64,000 nt of DNA, taken from positions 43,931,458 to 43,995,457 of the forward strand of contig OX638131.1 of NCBI GenBank assembly GCA_951804985.1, written 5' to 3'. The DNA is from Dryomyza anilis. Lineage: Eukaryota; Arthropoda; Insecta; Diptera; Dryomyzidae. Of this stretch, positions 10,881 to 21,959 are shown piece after piece (position 1 is the stretch's first letter; the number at the start of each line of letters is the position of its first letter). A program made the translations under genes and the position numbers. The notes below the pieces were generated by a model, which worked only from the letters and a program-made list of their open reading frames with translations, made no database searches and was not told the origin of the DNA.

Positions 10881-11654
10881 TAAAAACCATACCATTTGTA
10901 TTTATTTGTAAGTGTGGTGACCTCTGGACTACTATAAACCGTGTTATGTTATCTTTTCAACACACATGATCACATAAGTTTAGGGTATTTATGGTCTGCT
11001 TAGATCGCATATAACTTTTATAATTTTTGAAAATTGTCCGTACTATATATTCACATTGGACCAAACCATTCCGAAACGGTTATATAAAACAATCTTGTAG
11101 TACCTGGAAAACAATTTCTTTTTATGTTTTCTCATGGCCTCGCTAGAAATTATATTCGCCGCACAAGCGTTTAATGCATTTATCACGATTGCGCACCAGG
11201 TGTAGCAATTCCGAAACGTCCGTCTATCAATCTTTGTGGGACAAGTGCAAATATAAAGCCAAAGGAAAGTGCTTGCCCAAAGCAGTAATTCCACTCACAG
11301 AGTTCAGCAGTATTTGCATAATTGTAAAATCGTAGTAAATTTACTACTTTTGTTATGTACGTACCAAGTACGAAAGAACTTTGCATCCCTCTGCCTGTAC
11401 AGCGTACTTTTGCAATGTGCTATAAAGGTTTTGCCAGGTAATCGCTAAGCCCAACTGACACTTGAGTGGTGACAAGATGATGAATTTGTAAAAGTCCACA
11501 GAATGGGTTGCACAAAAACGATAAGAGTATCTACAAGAAAAACAACAAATGCAAATTATTAGGATATGTGCTTGTAGAAACAACAAAAATGTACATATTT
11601 CTATTAAAATTAAGAACACGGAATTTATTAGGTTTAAGAAAATCGTAGGATTAA
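10881..11654. other. no recognised feature
   Basis: The stretch 10960-11025 carries fragments of the mini-me subfamily B terminus (GGGTATTTATGGTCTGCTTA). The rest is single-copy-looking, with short unrecognised frames on the minus strand at 11043-11386. Confidence 0.3.
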
Positions 11655-11960
11655 TGTTCTAATTACTATATACACAAAGAAGAAATTCATCATCATATTG
11701 ATGAATTTCGTTCATCAAACTGTGATTCATTGTATTGATGAACGATTCATAATATTGATAACTATTGAAAAACATCAATGTTCTGGATTCATTATCAATT
11801 TGATGAATGACCAAAAAAGTGGTCTTCAATATGATGAAGTGTATGTCAAGAATACATTTCATCATATTAAGCACAAATACATAAAATACAACATATATGT
11901 GCATCATATTGAAGAATGCTATTCATCAAACCAAATTTTAATGAAGATATTTTTTTTTGT
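11655..11960. repeat. ATTCATCAT-rich repeat, probable MITE fragment
   Basis: It contains many TTCATCATATTGATGAA-like self-complementary words that also occur in the MITE at 60196-60597 and at 13260-13330. It starts near TATACACAAAGAAGAAATTC. A matching right end was not identified. Confidence 0.35.
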
Positions 11961-12124
11961 TCATTTTTTTCCATACTTCTCGTTTGTTATATATATAATA
12001 TATATATATATGTTTTGTTTTTATTTTGCTTTTGTTTCTGTGTGATTCCTTTGGTTCCTGCTCTTGTTTTTGTGTTTTTTTTGCTTTTGTATTTTTTTTT
12101 GTATTTTATTTTTTTGTTTCACCT

Positions 12125-12127
<3 letters not shown>

Positions 12128-12172
<45 letters not shown>
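12128..12172. repeat. (TA)n microsatellite
   Basis: About 45 bp of uninterrupted TA repeats at the junction between the left inverted arm and the 3' end of a repeat running on the minus strand. Confidence 0.95.
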
Positions 12173-12177
<5 letters not shown>

Positions 12178-12358
12178 TCCGTCTGTCTATCCAGCAACAC
12201 GCCTAAATCACTGAACCAATGTAACTGATTTTTCACCAGGATACCATGGAGTCCGGAGGGTGTCAAAGGCTATATATGGGCGAGATTGGACAAAGGGGAG
12301 GGGCACCTCCCATACAACCTAAACTTTCAAAGAGACATAACTCGGCACATACACAAGC
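12173..12358 (-). mobile_element. 3' end of minisatellite-bearing family (minus strand)
   Basis: Read on the minus strand it matches 38140-38225 and 53640-53720: GTGCCGAGTTATGTC, TTTGAAAGTTTAGGTTG, TATGGGAGGTGCC and CGCCCATATATAGCC, ending in ACTCCGTCTGTC-like sequence at the TA tract. Confidence 0.6.
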
Positions 12359-12478
12359 TGAGAAGGTGAAACAAAAAAATCAAATACAAAAAAAAAATAC
12401 AAAAGCAAAAAAAACACAAAAACAAGAGCAGGACCCAAAGGAATCACACAGAAACAAAAGCAAAATAAAAATAAAACA

Positions 12479-13000
12479 AATGATGGTAATAAAAAAAAAC
12501 AAAGAAAAAACAAAACATAAAAATAAAAGCAAGAACACAAAAAAAGCTAAGACACAAAAACAAAAGCAAAAACACGAAAACAAGAGCAAAGACACAAAAA
12601 CAAAAGCAAATACACTAATACAAAAACACGAAAATCAAAGCAAAAAACAAAGTCAAAAACACAAAGACACAAAAACAAAAGTAAAAGCAAAAACACAATA
12701 GCAAAACACAAAAGCAAAAAACAATAGCAAAACACAAGAAAAAAACAAAAATCCAAAAACAAAAGCAAAACACAAAAGCAAAAACACAAAAATCAAAGCA
12801 AGACACAAAATCAAAGGCATAGGTACAAAAAGAAAAGCTAAAACACAATAGCAAAATACAAAAACTAAAGCAAAATACAAAAACTAAAGCAAAAACAAAG
12901 ACACAAAAATAAAAATAAAAGCAAAAACATAAAGCAAAACACAAAAGCAAAAATACAAACACAAAATATTTGCATGAGTAGTGCACGGGTCCAAATATAC
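12479..13000 (-). repeat. A/C-rich low-complexity tract, (AAAACACAAAAGCAAA)-like
   Basis: It is built of short A-rich words (ACACAAAAACAAAAGC) with almost no T on the plus strand. The same vocabulary, opposite strand, fills 16140-16780 and 53460-53625. Long frames here are compositional artefacts. Confidence 0.7.
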
Positions 13001-14039
13001 AAATATAGTTTTGATATTTATTTTTTTCGAAATAAAGTTTTTTTCGACACTTTTTTTTTTGAGTAAATTTATTTTGGACCAACATTTTTTTCGAATTTTT
13101 TTCTTTATTTTGAAGAAAAAATTTTTTTTTCAACAAACAATTATTGTTTTTTGAAAAATACGTATTTTTTCATAAATTAATTTATTTAAAAAAAAATTAT
13201 AGTTTATTTTTTTTTTCAAAATAAAATTTTATAAATTAAGCAAGCAGTATTTAACAAATTTGAATTTAATGAATAAAATCTTCCATATGATGAATCTGAT
13301 AGATTCATAATATTCATGAATAAAATCATCATTTTGAAAATATTTTTCCTGTGCACACAGAAATTTTCTTTTTGGAATGAGGTTGCATGAAAGAAAAGCA
13401 TTTGTGTAGCATTTAAATTCATTTGTTGAATGAGTTGCTTAGCACAACAAATTTCTATTCTGTGTTTACGAATAAAATATATCCCTACAAAAAAAAAATA
13501 ATACTGTTTCATAAATTAATTATTTACATTCATATATTTCATAAATTAAATTGTTAAATCGCAAATTTAATATTAAAGTTTCAATGACATTTCAATAGTA
13601 TTTCTTCATGTAACCTGCCATCAAAAGCAATCCTCAAGAGCTGAAAATGCAACATTAATTTCTATAAATTGAACAAGTTTTAGTTATTTAAATGTTTACC
13701 TGTGCTGTCCGCCTTAGTTTTGGACTCCTATAAAAGTGCTTAATATAAAGTTTAGTTGCAAGTTGTAATGTTTTTTCTGTATGTTTTGCAAATAAGCATA
13801 ATTTGCATAAGTTGTCTACTTTTGGTTATGATCAAAAGTTTTCTTTTATCGGAGTTATTTTTGCATTTCTAGATTGTGTTTTTTTTTATGAGCATTTGCT
13901 TATAAAACATAAATGAACATAAGTAAAGTTTTAAGTTACAAACAAAAAGTTATATTAACGAGTTGTAAAGTTCTATTATAAAGTCTGGACTTAATTCAAT
14001 TATAGTTATAAACCTAATTAATAAATATAAATAATGGGA
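13001..14039. other. AT-rich DNA without a recognised gene
   Basis: 13010-13240 is T-rich with TTTTTTTCGAA words also seen near 53230-53400. 13260-13350 has ATTCATAATATTCATGAAT-type words. The remainder looks single copy. Confidence 0.35.
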
Positions 14040-14755
14040 GCACCATAAAATCCATCCGCATAAAATCTATTTGACACCAAATACATTCTCAAAATCCACC
14101 TGTACAAAATCCACTCGAACAAAATCCAATTTTACATATATCCAACTTTTGTTTGGTACAAAATCAGCCTTTTGGTACAAAACTCACCATTTATTTGGTA
14201 TATATTTGGTACAAAATCCACCTTTTATTTGGTACAATGTAAGGGCAAAATTGATGAACCTGAATTGTAGAAACAATATCAGCTTTCTTTTTCTTTATAC
14301 CGGCCATTCGTGTATATACAGAGGGACAAGTAATTCCTTCAAACAAACGTTTGAAAAACCTGTATGACACATTAATTGAATTAGTTGTGGAACCTAAGTT
14401 CCAAAGTTCCAAATGACAAACATGGGCTATATGTTTGTCATGTAGCTGTTCGAGATTTAACGAGGTAAAAATAAAACAACCACGACCCTAGTACAATTTC
14501 TATTATGAATTGCCTATATTCTATACTATTCTCAATTTTAATTAACTATAATTAGCAACGTTTGCATAAATGATGTTAAAATTAGTAATTGAATGCTTTG
14601 AATTAGTTATGGAACCTATGTTACTCACTCCACCTGTACAAAATCCACCGGCTGGGTGAATTTTGTACAGTTCGATTTTGTGCGTCTGAATTTTGTACGG
14701 GTGGATTTTGTGCGGTTGGATTTTGTATAATGGATTCCATACCCAACCCATACAT
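14040..14755. mobile_element. fold-back element with arms of a 15-bp repeat
   Basis: The left arm (14040-14240) has repeats of the type ACAAAATCCACYYGT and GGTACAAAATCCACC. The right arm (14625-14750) has the complement, ATTTTGTACGGGTGGATTTTG and relatives. The middle carries two direct copies of GAATTAGTTRTGGAACCTA (about 14377 and 14597). No transposase is visible. Confidence 0.7.
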
Positions 14756-14853
14756 AATTATATAAATAAATACCATATAAAAAAGCCATTTTCAAATTCA
14801 ATCATTATTGTCATATTTGTAATCGAACGAGTATTAAACATTTCAGTACTTAT

Positions 14854-15055
14854 TAGAGATGGGCATGTGAGCGTGATTCAGCGTGATTCACGTGAATCAC
14901 GCGTGATCACGCGTGATTGTGATTAAATCTTAATTTTACTCACGTGATTGTAAGTGAGTGTGAGTAGAGCAAAAAAGGCCGTGAGTGAGTGTGCGTATTT
15001 AGAAATATTCTTTCGAGTGAGTGTGAGTCAAAACTCACTCACGTGCCCATCTCTA
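14854..15055. mobile_element. hAT-type MITE with 8-bp target duplication
   Basis: Terminal inverted repeats TAGAGATGGGCA and TGCCCATCTCTA are nearly perfect, with GCATGTGAG opposite CTCACGTGC just inside. The 8-bp GTACTTAT occurs immediately outside both ends (14846-14853 and 15056-15063). The 202-bp body is full of GTGATTCACGTGAATCACGC and GTGAGTGTGAGT words. An 8-bp duplication is characteristic of hAT transposition. Confidence 0.9.
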
Positions 15056-15063
15056 GTACTTAT

Positions 15064-15504
15064 ATATGCAATCGTTAATTTTACCGATCACATCACCAAA
15101 AATAAAAAAAAGAGCTTTAATTAAAAATATGTCTGAAACTTGTTGCCCAGCCCCTCCCACCGAAACCCCACAAAGGAAAAACAATTCTAAGTTTCTCTAT
15201 ATCTTAAGGGATAGAGAAACTAGTCGTCAAACGTCAAAAAAGTCAGAAAAGTATCATCATGTCCAACAAAATTATGAGAAATATAAATGGTTGTATCTCA
15301 AAAACTAGAGCCAATTCGAAAAAAAACAATGTTATTTTCGGAATCAACGCCACAATTTAATCCAAGATTTGCAGCAATTTCCGCTGCACCAAAAGGAGTA
15401 TCATAAAATACTTCTAAGAATTTATTCAAAATTGAAGTTAGTATTTGATATTATTAGGCTATTATTTCAGACATGGGGCCCTATTCTGGTTTGATGAGAA
15501 ATAT
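15064..15504. other. degenerate repeat piece, otherwise no feature
   Basis: 15290-15410 (ATCTCAAAAACTAGAGCC and the bases after it) is an inverted relative of 21980-22060 and of the right arm at 22860-22930. So it is a stray arm of the large hairpin family. Confidence 0.4.
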
Positions 15505-16145
15505 CAAATGAGAATGATCACAATGCGATGAAATTTCGTCTCAATATATTTTAGCCAAAAATAGGAACTGAGTTTGAAAATGAGCCAAATCGGTCAACGG
15601 ACACGCCCACCTCCCATACAAGTCACTTTTATATAACTCTTTCGGAACTAATAACTCGAAAAGTATTCAAGGTATAGTTATAAAATTTAAAAGGTATTGT
15701 TAGAATTCACCTAAAAAAATGTTGTCCAAAAATGGGCGTGTTCCGCCCACTTTTTTTTTCATTATTTCCCGGGTTTTCATAGTGGAAATTTGATCCGTAA
15801 ATTATTAAAATCAAATCTATGAAATATTAGCCTTTCAAAATTTTAAATATAGGCGTGGTCCGCCCAATTACATTTTTCAAAATTTTTTTTTAGTTTTTTA
15901 TACTTTATATATTTTTTTAATTTATGGGGATATAAGACGTAAATTTCTGATATGTGAATAATATTCTGAGGGTGGGGAGGTTCAGCATAATTAAAAACTT
16001 TAAAATTAAGGTATTCAATTAAATATCCCACATTAATATCCCCACCAAATGTGTAGGGTATTCCATAGTCGGGCCCGACCGACTATAAAAATCCGCCCCA
16101 TGTGACCGAACTTACCCATGTGACATAACTTTCCCAACTCGTTTA
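15505..16145 (-). mobile_element. mini-me-like element, subfamily A, lacking its 3' end
   Basis: On the minus strand it runs from AACGAGTTGGGAAAGTTATG through the hairpin GTCGGTCGGGCCCGACTATG, then two segments with GGGCGGAYCACGCCYAT, to ATATATTGAGACGAAATTTC. The microsatellite and terminal GGGTATAAT are absent, so the 3' end is truncated. Confidence 0.75.
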
Positions 16146-16790
16146 TTTTGATTTCGTTTTTTTATTTTTGGTTTTGTTTTTGAATTTGTCCTTTGTGTTT
16201 TTGCTTTGGTTTTGCATTTGATTTTGTTTTAGAGATTGACTGTGCCTTTATGTTTTTGTTTTTAATTTTTAAGTATTGTTCTTACTTTTTTTATGTTGCT
16301 TTTGTTTTTGCATTTTTCCTTTGTGTTTTTGCATTTTTCTTTTGTGTTTTAGCTTTGGTTTTGCGTTATTACTTTTGTTTTTGTAGTTTTTATCTTGTTT
16401 ATTCATTTTTGTTATTTTGATTTATTATCTTATTATTGTGTTTTAGATTTTATTTTTGCTTTGGTTTATCGTTTTTTGTAATTGCATTTTTTCTTTTGTT
16501 TTTTCATTTTCTTCAGATTTTGTGGTTTTCTTTTGTTTTTTGTCTTTTCACTTTGTTTTTGTTTTATGTTTTTTTTTTGTATTCATGTTTTTTTTTTGTT
16601 TTTTGCTTCTCTGTTAGTTTTTGCTTTGTGTTTTTACTTTCGTATGTTTGTTTTTATTTTTATGTTTTTGTGTTCTGCTTTTTCTTTTGTTTTTAGAGGT
16701 TTTAAATTTGTCTTTGTATTTTTGCTTTTTTTTTATATTGTTTTATGTTTTCAAATTTCATTTTGTGTGTTTTGATTTTAATTTGTGAGC
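16146..16790 (+). repeat. T-rich low-complexity tract, (TTTTGCTTTTGTGTTT)-like
   Basis: Words such as TTTTGCTTTGGTTTTGC recur through the tract, with very few A or C. It resembles the pyrimidine-rich part of the minisatellite family (37980-38110, 53460-53625) in the same orientation. Long hydrophobic frames here are artefacts. Confidence 0.65.
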
Positions 16791-17631
16791 TCTACTACTC
16801 AGAGCATAATGAAAAAAATGTATTAAGCTAAAATGCAAATTACAATTTTTGATTTCAGAATTATTTAGATGTTTTTCAATTATATTAACGACTTTCGAAC
16901 GAAGCTTTCCTTAAGATATTAAAAACTGAGTTTTTTTTTTAAACAATCCTCTTTCAACTGCTTAGAATTTCTGGCGTTTTTTTGAGTACTCGTAGACTAA
17001 TGGATACTTTGGTGTTTTATTGTCTGCAAAAACTCATTATGCTCCGCCATTTGGTCGCAAGCTGCGAACGTGATGTCGTACTTTTTTGCGACGTGTGCCG
17101 CACTTCAAGGATCTGGTACTGAATTTGTTGGTGTGTGTGTGTGTTTTGCGGTTGTAATGTTTCTTTCTATTGCTCTTTCGTAATTCCGTTGGTGGTACGC
17201 GGCGGTCACAGGCCGTTGGGATTATAATTGTTAACCAACTCATTTAGCGGGCAGTTAATTTATTTAAATTACATTTCAAGTGGAAGATCGTCATTTCTCT
17301 TGTTTTCGTTTTGGCCTTTAAGGATAATTGCTTTTCGGTTTCTGATTCAAATGCAAATAACTAACGACATAAAAATCTGTAATATTTTGAAGATATAAAC
17401 TTGGAAATGATCTCTAAATAATTAGAATTCCACTTTTACATATGTTGTTAAAAATTAAACAACTCTTAAAATAATGGAAGATGGATTTTATTCAATCGAA
17501 ATATATTTGAATTAATTCATTAATTCATAATCTGGTTTCAAGTGTCAATCCGAATAGAATGGAAATTTCATTTCGATAAAATTGTTTTTTAATGTTCCAG
17601 AATTAGATTTTTAGAACAACTTAAACACTAT
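16791..17631. other. no recognised feature
   Basis: AT-rich DNA. 17020-17240 is less AT-rich, with a 68-codon minus-strand frame I do not recognise. Confidence 0.3.
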
Positions 17632-17659
17632 CCGGGCTATGGAAATTCTATTCTATGCG

Positions 17660-17825
17660 GTTCCAGTTCCATAAAAAAATGGTTCCAGTTCTTTAATTAG
17701 TTTATATTTCGATAGTTCCGGTTCCAAAAAAATAAAAATTAAGGTTCTGGTTCCAGTTTCGGTTCCGATTTCAAAAAATGTTTCCAGTTCCAATTCCGGT
17801 TCCACAGATAAACAAACTTTTAATT
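17660..17825. repeat. GGTTCC-rich subterminal repeat
   Basis: At least eight GGTTCCAGTTCC or GGTTCCGGTTCC words occur here. The same words, in the same orientation, occur at 23100-23150 and 23785-23835. It may be one subterminal region of a large hAT-like element (17632-23845). Confidence 0.6.
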
Positions 17826-18457
17826 ATAAATATTTTTTATTTTTATTAAAAAGTACTGAAATGTATATATGAATCATTCTATATCAAATCAACCAAGTGA
17901 TTGGTAACATGATGATAGTACGGTGAAACAACACTATTTTTTTTAAATATTAGTAATAATTCAGCATCCCAGTTGGTGTGGTTTCAGGTGCTTTAAAATT
18001 TGAAAAAAATTTAAAAAACTACATAAAATAGAAAATATCTCAACGTAAAGCCACGTACAAATTGCTATGTACTGGGTATAGAGACGAAAAACTATTCACA
18101 AATGAGTCGGTCAACATAACATAATCAATGAAATTTTAAAAAAATAATAGATTAAAATCAATTTAAATTCTTAAAAAATGTCTTTGTTTAAAACTGATCA
18201 CTACTTCATTTACAACTCTAATTTCGAAAAAAAAACAATTGATATTCAAAAGACATCAATTGAAATTCAGAAATTCCATTTGAAATTCCAAAGGTATCTA
18301 CTGAATCGATTGAAATACAGAACATTCCTTTTGAAATTCGATATTAGAATTGATTTGATATTAGAAAAGTCCAACTGGAATTTGGAAAATATCAGTTGAC
18401 ATTCAGACATTTTTTAAGTCTGATAAATGACATTGACTGCTGGACGTTAGTTTTAAC

Positions 18458-20331
18458 CAAGGATTGAAACCTAAACGAATAAAGGTTTCGATTTCGGTTT
18501 CGGTTTTTTCTGCGTTTCGGTTTCGGTTACGGTTTCGGTTTTAAGTTTTTATAACGAAACGGTTTCGGTATACCGGTTCCATGTTACGGTTTCGGTTTTG
18601 ATTTCGGTTTTTGTATAAATTTTCTTTTTTCCATATTTTTCAAATAATTTAACATTGTTTATATGGTGCTAAGTTATGTTAAAATTATGATATTGGGGTA
18701 AAGTGGGAAACGTAATTTAAACAGTGTTTTTTGTTATTTTAGTTAAAATATAGTGTTATATTAATTATTTAATTGATTACGCCAAGAAAAAATTTTAATT
18801 CAAAATTTCGTAACCACAAACCAATGAAAAGCAATTTTTTGACATAACCTGAGATATGATCTGAATTGCAAGGAAGAATAATTTTGTACAATTTCCATCC
18901 ATAAAAGCCAAAGAAATTAAATTTCAACAATTCAGTGAACTGCAACATATGTAAAATAGTGTTGATCATATGCAAGAGCAAGTCAAGAAATGGTAATCTT
19001 GTTCTTAAACGCTGAGTCTTGCTCTTGCATAGGTACATATAATCTTGTTCTTGCAATACCTTTTTTGCTCTTGCTTGCAAGAATTTTAAATATTTTAACA
19101 AGAATTAATTAATAAAATATAATTGTACAAATCAAATGATGTTGGCAAGACAATTCAAAATCTCAAGGCCATAATAAAATGAACATAATATGTTCAATGT
19201 ATAATATACATTCATAATAAATATAAGGAATATTTCGTATAGGCATATTTCTATTTTCGTCAGAGATTAAAAAAAATCCGAATGCTGCACGCACCGTATG
19301 TAAAGAGAACACAAATAATATCTTGCAGGGTAACATTTTTTTTGCGAACACAAACTCAAACGCAAACGCTACAAATCGAACACTAACAGAAAGAAGAGAA
19401 TACAACAATAACGAATTACGATTCGTATATACACACTTTCACAACGACAACTCTTTGTTGCTATCCGGTATCATCGCAAGGCAACAAACAGACGCATGAC
19501 AACAGACAGACGCATAACAACGGACAGACGCATGACAGCAGACAGTCGCATGACACCACACTTCATGTATGAATCTAGTACAGCTATCTAGTTGGCAACA
19601 ACAACGAGTTTTTTTTGTGGTTCAAAAAATTTCCCGCCAAAAATTCTATCAAAATCGTGGATGCTGCTTTATTGTTATGCTGCTTTATTTTCATTTCTGT
19701 TGTTTTTGCACTTTCAAACGAATCAACGGATTTGTGAAAAAAAAGAAAAACACAAAAAGAAAAAAAAAATCTAAATGAGGTACACTGTGAAAATGTTCAT
19801 ATATTATTTTTTTTTTGTTTTATAAGTTGAATGAAATAATGCACATAGAACTTGACTTAAGTAAACTTCATGATTTTACAAAACAATAATAATAATGATA
19901 AGTGCATATGCACAATCGATGTACGAACTAGCGTAGCGAAGAAAAGCGAAAAAAACATTGTTTTGTCTATTTTATCTTATTGAAGCGACTTTTGAAGCAC
20001 TTTTGAAGCTATTTACCGCTACAAAAGTGCTTCCAGACCTTTTTTTTAAGATGCTTATATTCTTTAGCCTTGAAAAAATTTTGGGAACTCAAAATTTTAT
20101 TAAATGACACTTTACCTAAGATCTTCTATTATAAAATGAAATATGTTTTTCTGTTTCTATTTATAGGTACTTTTTTAAAAACCGGTATACAACCGAAACC
20201 GTTTATATAGGTTTTGGATATCGGTTTATTTCTGATTTTCGTATAACGGTTTCGGTTACGGTTTCGGTTGTAAAAATGAAACGTTTTTAAACGGATATCG
20301 GTGTCGGTTTCGGTTACGGTTTCAATCCTTG
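18458..20331. mobile_element. hAT-type non-autonomous element, 1.9 kb, with 8-bp target duplication
   Basis: It begins CAAGGATTGAAACC and ends GGTTTCAATCCTTG, a perfect 14-bp terminal inverted repeat. GTTTTAAC flanks both ends exactly (18450-18457 and 20332-20339). Both subterminal regions hold clusters of CGGTTTCGGTTACGGTTTCG. The interior has no transposase frame. It carries a four-unit 18-bp tandem repeat at 19481-19554. Confidence 0.9.
19481..19554 (+). repeat. 18-bp tandem repeat, four units
   Basis: The units are variants of CAACAGACAGACGCATGA. It lies inside the hAT-type element at 18458-20331. Confidence 0.8.
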
Positions 20332-20529
20332 GTTTTAACATTTTAAATATTTGTCTGAATTTCAACTGAAATTTTCAAACGTTAATTTCGGAATATCAAA
20401 TTAAATTTTATTAATTTCAAATGGAAAATTATGACACATCTCTAATTATGAATGTGAAAACGGACTTCCGATATCAATTCGTTTACGGCTTTTATTTGCA
20501 ATTTAAATGCGCAAGTATCATCAAATTTT

Positions 20530-20715
20530 TTACCGGCCTCAGCAGCTCAGAGGTAGCGCACTGGACTTGCATTCTGAAGGTCTCGGGTACGAGTCCCGGC
20601 TTGGGCATGGGCGCTCGTGGTGATATTAACCACAAAATCGTAAGGAATAGATTTCACAGTTCACTGGATTTAGTCTGTCTGAGTGCTGTGGAACTTAGTA
20701 GATATTCCAAAAAAA
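20530..20715 (+). mobile_element. tRNA-derived SINE, family 2, full length
   Basis: The head has an A-box-like CAGCTCAGAGGTAGCGCAC and a B-box-like GGTACGAGTCCCGG. The body is TGGGCATGGGCGCTCGTGG through GTGCTGTGGAACTTAGTAG, ending in an oligo-A tail. A shorter copy at 47733-47886 shows that it is mobile. A 130-codon frame overlapping it is not a gene. Confidence 0.8.
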
Positions 20716-20984
20716 AAAATCAAATTTTTGAATTTAATAAATTTGAAATGATTTTTAAAATCTCTCATAGTACCGAGCATTTCAAATTAGAAGAAAACCT
20801 GCAAATGAATTGATATTGAAAAACCATATGCTAGAAAATGCATATATATTATTTTAATGTGCCAAGAAAAATAATATATTTTTTAATTATTGAACTTGCA
20901 TTTAAAATGCAAATAAAAACTGCAAACGAATTGATCTAAAAAAAACTATTTTTGCACAAATTCTCAGAATAATCTATAGTTTCA

Positions 20985-21465
20985 CGTACATGTCGATTTT
21001 TTCCACTTTGCAAAGTACTGTCGCATATACATTTTACGGGCGGTACCGATACGCCGTGACGCAACCTACAACGGCACGCGCCCAATAAGCAAACGGTTGC
21101 GCAGAAAATAGCGTAGACCGAAGAAACCAGACCGAACATCGTAACCCGAGGGATCAGCGAAGAAACCAGACCGAACATCGTAACCCGAGGGTTCAGCGTC
21201 GGCGGAATATTTCCGGCGGGGACCCGCTTAATTCATTTATTATCATTATATCATCAATTATTATTATTTGTTAGTTTAAGAACTATTAATCCATTAAACC
21301 CAACTATTGAAATTAAAAACGTGGGTGTTTTCACTGAACTGACTAGGCTACGAGTTGAGCTTATCTTGCAAGGTACCCCTGACACAAATAAATAATTTGT
21401 CGACCTACCCCTGGACCGCCGCTGAGGATACCCCAGACTTTGACCGCCAGGTAGTTCGTTACAAG
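20985..21465 (+). mobile_element. candidate solo LTR
   Basis: The block is clearly less AT-rich than its surroundings, runs from TGTCGATTTT to GTTCGTTACA, and contains AATAAA at about 21388. A 39-bp tandem duplication carries CCAGACCGAACATCGTAACC (21118-21196). The 3' part (GGACCGCCGCTGAGGATACC, GACTTTGACCGCCAGG) has the look of an insect LTR. No target duplication was confirmed, and no internal retroelement genes adjoin it. Confidence 0.35.
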
Positions 21466-21959
21466 TATATTTATTTAATCATTACTTTTTAAAATTGAAT
21501 TTTCTGTTCTCTGCTTGGAATATTCTTAATAAAATATTGGCAATCAGTAACCCGTTTCAACAAACAGTCTTGATCAACATTACTATAATTTTTTATTAGT
21601 CTTATATATATTTTTTCTGTAAAATATGATGGGGATTATATTACGAGGATGTTGTTGAATGTTACAGTTTTAAATGTTACAGTTTAAATTTTACCTTTTT
21701 AAAGTTTTGCTCATTCTAAGTGAATTTAATTTTTCAAAGTTTTTTATTTCTCACAAAAATAATTATACATTTAATTTATTCAAAAGGATGTGTGCCAAAC
21801 ATTGAGGGAATAAATAATAATTGTTATATTTACAGCAAGCATGTAAACTATTGGGAGAAAAGTTGGAGCACGGTGCAAAAGAAATTATATTACCACAAAC
21901 GATGTGTAAATGTTTTTTTCTTTGCACATGTGAGCATTCTTTTCGTTATTTTATTACAG

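Larger units (their letters stand above)
12011..12478. repeat. inverted duplication, 120-bp arms around a 229-bp spacer
   Basis: The left arm 12011-12129 and right arm 12359-12478 are near-identical reverse complements (for example GTGTGATTCCTTTGG and CCAAAGGAATCACAC). The left arm runs directly into the (TA)n tract. The arms belong to the T-rich and A-rich low-complexity part of the minisatellite-bearing family. Confidence 0.85.

Noticed and set aside
12246..13136. Long frames on both strands (up to 173 codons)
   Set aside because: They follow from A/C-rich or T/G-rich low-complexity DNA and read as runs of K/Q/N or F/L/C; they are not proteins.
14542..14751. Minus-strand frame with KIHPYKIQ repeats
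   Set aside because: It is the 15-bp fold-back arm repeat read in frame.
16193..16775. Hydrophobic frames resembling membrane proteins
   Set aside because: The T-rich repeat tract yields F/C/V-rich text in every frame; there is no conserved motif.
20421..20813. 130-codon plus-strand frame
   Set aside because: It overlaps a tRNA-derived SINE and its tail; the coincidental frame is broken in the second SINE copy.
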